Below, in pieces: positions 61,423 to 64,000 of a stretch of 64,000 nucleotides of DNA. The notes below the pieces were generated by a model. It was given only the letters and a program-made list of their open reading frames with translations, did not search any database and was not told the DNA's origin. The stretch is from NCBI GenBank assembly GCA_963720775.1, contig CAVRGR010000001.1, positions 186,001 to 250,000 of the forward strand. The letters run 5' to 3'. A program made the position numbers and the translations under genes. This DNA comes from JAENVT01 sp963720775. GTDB taxonomy: Bacteria > Actinomycetota > Acidimicrobiia > Acidimicrobiales > Ilumatobacteraceae. Within the stretch, counting starts at the first letter, position 1. Each line of letters begins with the position of its first letter.

Positions 61423-62547
61423 ATGCGTTCGCGCGCGATTAGCTCAGCGACCCTCCACAGGGCAGCGATCGCGGTGGCCGCAGTCGCGGCCGCACTCGCG
61501 ATTGGCGCGATCATGATGGTCGCCCTCGGAGCCAATCCGTTCACTGGATACAAGGCGCTGTTCACGGGGGCGTTCGGCAGCAGGCAAGATCTCGCCGACA
61601 CAGCGGTGAAGGCGATGCCTTTGCTACTCGTGGGCACCGGCATCTGCATCTCGTTCCGGGCCCGAGTTATCAACATCGGCGGAGAAGGGCAGATCGTGGC
61701 CGGTGCCCTGCTTGCCACCGTCACGGCCCTTGCAGTGCCCGGCCTGCCGTCGGTGGTGCTCGTGCCACTCGTGCTTCTGGCCGGAATCGTGGGCGGCGGC
61801 GCGTGGGGGGCGATCCCCGGCGCCTTGAAAGCGTACCTCGGCGTCAACGAGATCCTGTCGACGATCATGCTCAACATCGTTGCCGTCCAGATGATGAACT
61901 ACCTGCTGCGCGGCCCGTTGCTCGACCCAGCGGAGATCGCCCGTGGCACGCGCATTCCGCAGACGAAGCGCCTGTCATCCAACGCCGACCTTCCAGTGCT
62001 GCTCCACGGCACCAGGTTGCATCTCGGTGTTGTCGTTGCCTTAGTGGCCGCGATTGCGGCGTGGGTGTTCCTGTGGCGAACCACCACCGGTTACCGACTG
62101 CGCGCCGCAGGAGCCAACCCGGATGCGGCCCGATACGCCGGCATCGCCGTCAAACGGATGACGACATTGGCCCTCACTGCCAGCGGCGCGATGTGCGGCC
62201 TCGCCGGTGCCGTGCTGGTGTTCGGTAGCGAGAGTCATCGATTCGTAACCGACGGCTCGGCCACCGGCTTCACTGGCTCGGCGGGATTCAACGGCATCGT
62301 TGCGGCCTTGTTCGGCGGGCTGCACCCGTTGTTGACGATTCCGGCGTCGCTGTTGTTCGGAGGTTTGCTGGTCGGGGCGAACGCGATGCAGAGGGCCATC
62401 CAGATCCCCGCATCGCTGGTGATCGCGGTGAACGGGCTGGTCGTGGTGTTCGTTGCGGCGAGCGTCAGCCTGCGCAAGCGTGTCACCGCCCGCGTCGAGG
62501 GTGTCCGCATCGCGGCTCCCCAACCCGAGGTGGAGGTCGCCCAGTGA
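61423..62547 (+). CDS. BMP-type nucleoside ABC transporter permease 1
   Basis: 374 residues, about ten membrane helices. Family motifs F-R-A-R-V-I-N-I-G-G-E-G-Q-I, L-G-V-N-E-I-L-S-T-I-M-L-N and R-A-A-G-A-N-P-D-A-A-R-Y-A-G-I (NupP/YufP-like, branched-chain permease superfamily). With permease 2 and the BMP lipoprotein it forms a nucleoside or similar importer. The ATPase is not seen in the window; it may follow beyond the right edge. GTGA overlap with permease 2. Confidence 0.93.
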   Translation: MRSRAISSATLHRAAIAVAAVAAALAIGAIMMVALGANPFTGYKALFTGAFGSRQDLADTAVKAMPLLLVGTGICISFRARVINIGGEGQIVAGALLATVTALAVPGLPSVVLVPLVLLAGIVGGGAWGAIPGALKAYLGVNEILSTIMLNIVAVQMMNYLLRGPLLDPAEIARGTRIPQTKRLSSNADLPVLLHGTRLHLGVVVALVAAIAAWVFLWRTTTGYRLRAAGANPDAARYAGIAVKRMTTLALTASGAMCGLAGAVLVFGSESHRFVTDGSATGFTGSAGFNGIVAALFGGLHPLLTIPASLLFGGLLVGANAMQRAIQIPASLVIAVNGLVVVFVAASVSLRKRVTARVEGVRIAAPQPEVEVAQ

Positions 62548-63479
62548 GCGAGTTCTTCACCGCATCAGTGCTCGTCGCCACCGTCGCTGCCGGCCTTCGC
62601 CTGTCAACGCCGTACCTGCTCGCTGCACTCGGTGAGACGCTCGGTCAGCGCAGTGGCGTGCTCAACCTGGGCGTCGACGGCGTGATGCTTCTCGGTGCGT
62701 TCTTCGCCTACTGGACCGTCCTCGAGACCGGAAGCCTGCTGAAAGGCGTGATCGCCGGCGGTTTGGCGGGCATCGTGATGGGAGTCGTCTACGCCGTCGT
62801 GACGCTGGTCTTCAAGACCGAACAGGGGATCAGTGGGATCGGCATCTACCTGTTCGGGCTCGGCTTCTCGGAGTTGATCTACCGTCAGGAGGTCGGCACG
62901 CCAAGGCCGATCAAAGGCTTTACCAAGGTGAAGATCCCCGTGCTCGGCGACATCAAGTACGTCGGCAAGATGCTCTTCCAGCACAGTCTCATGGTCTACC
63001 TGGCTCTGTTGCTGGTACCGGCGATGGCGTTTCTCATCGACCACACCCGGTTCGGTCTCGACGTACGCGCCGTGGGCGAGACCCCCGAGGCCGCGGACAG
63101 CCTCGGTGTAAGTGTCGCCCGCACCCGAACCGTGACGATCCTCATCGGCAGCACACTCGCCGGCCTCGGCGGCGCCGCCTTGGCGCTCGAGCTCGGCACC
63201 TTCCAGCAGAACCTCACCAACGGCATCGGGTTCATCGCCGTGGCGCTTGTGTACTTCGGCGCCTGGCGCCCGACAGGTGTGCTGCTCGGCTCACTGCTTT
63301 ACGGGATGGTGACGGCCACCGTCAACCAGTTGAAGACACTCGGCGTCGTCACCGGTGCCGCCGCGAGCCTCACGACGATGGCACCTGCAGTCCTTACCGT
63401 GATCGCTCTCGTCATCATCGCCCGCCGCGGTTCGGCCCAGCCCGCCGCGCTCGCCCTGCCGTTCGAAAGGGCGCGATGA
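62544..63479 (+). CDS. BMP-type nucleoside ABC transporter permease 2
   Basis: 311 residues, eight or nine membrane helices. Opens with L-R-L-S-T-P-Y-L-L-A-A-L-G-E-T-L-G-Q-R-S-G-V-L-N-L-G-V-D-G, the signature of NupQ/YufQ proteins, and has V-G-E-T-P-E-A-A-D-S-L-G in the later loop. GTG overlaps the previous stop. Partner of the 61423 permease. Confidence 0.94.
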   Translation: MSEFFTASVLVATVAAGLRLSTPYLLAALGETLGQRSGVLNLGVDGVMLLGAFFAYWTVLETGSLLKGVIAGGLAGIVMGVVYAVVTLVFKTEQGISGIGIYLFGLGFSELIYRQEVGTPRPIKGFTKVKIPVLGDIKYVGKMLFQHSLMVYLALLLVPAMAFLIDHTRFGLDVRAVGETPEAADSLGVSVARTRTVTILIGSTLAGLGGAALALELGTFQQNLTNGIGFIAVALVYFGAWRPTGVLLGSLLYGMVTATVNQLKTLGVVTGAAASLTTMAPAVLTVIALVIIARRGSAQPAALALPFERAR

Positions 63480-63523
63480 GCGTCAACGATCGCCCATCAA
63501 CTCTCACAGAAGAAGGAGTCATC

Positions 63524-64000
63524 ATGAAGACATCCAAGAATCGGGCGCTCCGGCGCTCCATCATCACGCTCGCCGCGATCGGTGTGCTCGCCGCATCCTG
63601 CGGCTCCGACAAGACCTCGACGCCGTCCGCCGCCACGCCGGCACCGTCTGTCAGCACGGTGGCTCCGTCGGCCACGTCTGCCCCCGCGGCGACTGAGTCG
63701 ACCGCTGCCACCGCGACACAACCGGCTGGATCAACACCGAGCACCGGCGCTGCGCTGAAGGTCGCCGTGATTCTTCCCAGCGCAGCGAACGACCTGTCGT
63801 TCAGCCAGAGCATGGCTGATGCCCTAAACCGCATGAAGGCTGCCGGACTCATCTCCGAGCTCAAGGTGAGCGAGAACATGTTCGTCGTCGACGACGCCGC
63901 CGCAGCGATCAGGAGCTACGCCCAAGAGGGGTTCGACGTCGTCATCGCCCACGGCTCGCAGTACGGCGGTTCGCTGCAGCAGATCGCTCCAGACTTCCCG
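63524..64000 (+). CDS. BMP-family substrate-binding lipoprotein, N-terminal part
   Basis: 159 codons visible; the gene runs off the right edge. Basic start, hydrophobic core and lipobox L-A-A-S-C, then a Thr/Ser/Ala/Pro linker and the BMP (Med/PnrA) fold start V-A-V-I-L-P-S-A-A-N-D-L-S-F-S-Q-S-M, with V-I-A-H-G-S-Q-Y-G. Binding protein of the transporter encoded just upstream; likely ligands are purine nucleosides, but other small molecules are possible. AAGGAG 7 nt upstream of the ATG. Confidence 0.93.
   Translation, partial: MKTSKNRALRRSIITLAAIGVLAASCGSDKTSTPSAATPAPSVSTVAPSATSAPAATESTAATATQPAGSTPSTGAALKVAVILPSAANDLSFSQSMADALNRMKAAGLISELKVSENMFVVDDAAAAIRSYAQEGFDVVIAHGSQYGGSLQQIAPDFP

Overview
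The window is chromosomal DNA of a high-GC, mycothiol-using, free-living actinobacterium. Several things point that way: an S-(hydroxymethyl)mycothiol dehydrogenase, F420-type luciferase-like oxidoreductases, a type II DAHP synthase, CAP-domain and DUF2510 proteins, and an nadD / LytR-CpsA-Psr / rsfS run. The overall style (strong GC bias, secreted proteins with beta repeats ending in VVDV-G-Y/W) suggests the class Acidimicrobiia, something like Ilumatobacter. The class placement is an inference from gene content, not a measured phylogeny. No phage, transposase, integrase or CRISPR array was seen.

Layout. 0-2.6 kb: an ArsR / SRPBCC / DHFR-fold operon reading out of the left edge, a heme-type membrane protein and a small acidic-helical protein with a structured leader. 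2.5-2.9 kb: the fossil of an EfeB-type peroxidase under an iron-box-like palindrome. 3.0-13.7 kb: a cyclic-di-GMP and two-component block. It holds a frameshifted GAF-GGDEF-EAL-REC-LuxR protein, a hybrid histidine kinase with an 18-residue helical repeat, and a LacI-like sensor fused to PAS-GGDEF-EAL; a secreted CAP-domain protein sits between them. 13.7-19.5 kb: an Lrp regulator divergent from phenylalanine hydroxylase, two LLM flavin oxidoreductases, an FAD monooxygenase and a beta-lactamase-fold hydrolase. 19.5-26.6 kb: an aminotransferase / 2-hydroxyacid dehydrogenase / Baeyer-Villiger-type monooxygenase / homocysteine methyltransferase / mycothiol-dependent formaldehyde dehydrogenase / metallo-hydrolase cluster, bracketed by two 47-bp inverted palindromic elements.

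26.9-46.2 kb: mostly metabolic genes in short operons. These are a LigD-type polymerase with a metallo-hydrolase, a BCCP-carboxyltransferase fusion, an N-acylamino-acid-racemase-like enolase plus GNAT, a 2OG oxygenase, TauE, YhhN, a ProA-like dehydrogenase, an M1 peptidase lipoprotein, a CPBP protease, panC-panB, a P1 peptidase, a phosphatidylcholine-synthase-like enzyme, a hexapeptide acyltransferase and DoxX. 46.2-57.5 kb: a heterodimeric ABC exporter, a frameshifted DUF2510 protein, a histidine phosphatase, a P450, a PIG-L deacetylase, a thiolase, a serine hydrolase and aroG. 57.6-64 kb: a primary-like sigma factor, nadD-LCP-rsfS, tRNA-Ala(GGC), and a BMP-type nucleoside ABC transporter running off the right edge.

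General architecture. More than twenty genes begin 6-9 nt after a TANNNT box, the signature of leaderless mRNAs, and these boxes decide many of the starts given here. Operon partners are usually joined by ATGA/GTGA overlaps. Four convergent pairs share a CTAG so that both genes stop inside the same 4 bp. Two intergenic palindrome families (41 nt, three copies; 47 nt, two copies) look undescribed and are the most novel elements seen. The genes are otherwise of recognisable families; I did not find a defence or secretion system.
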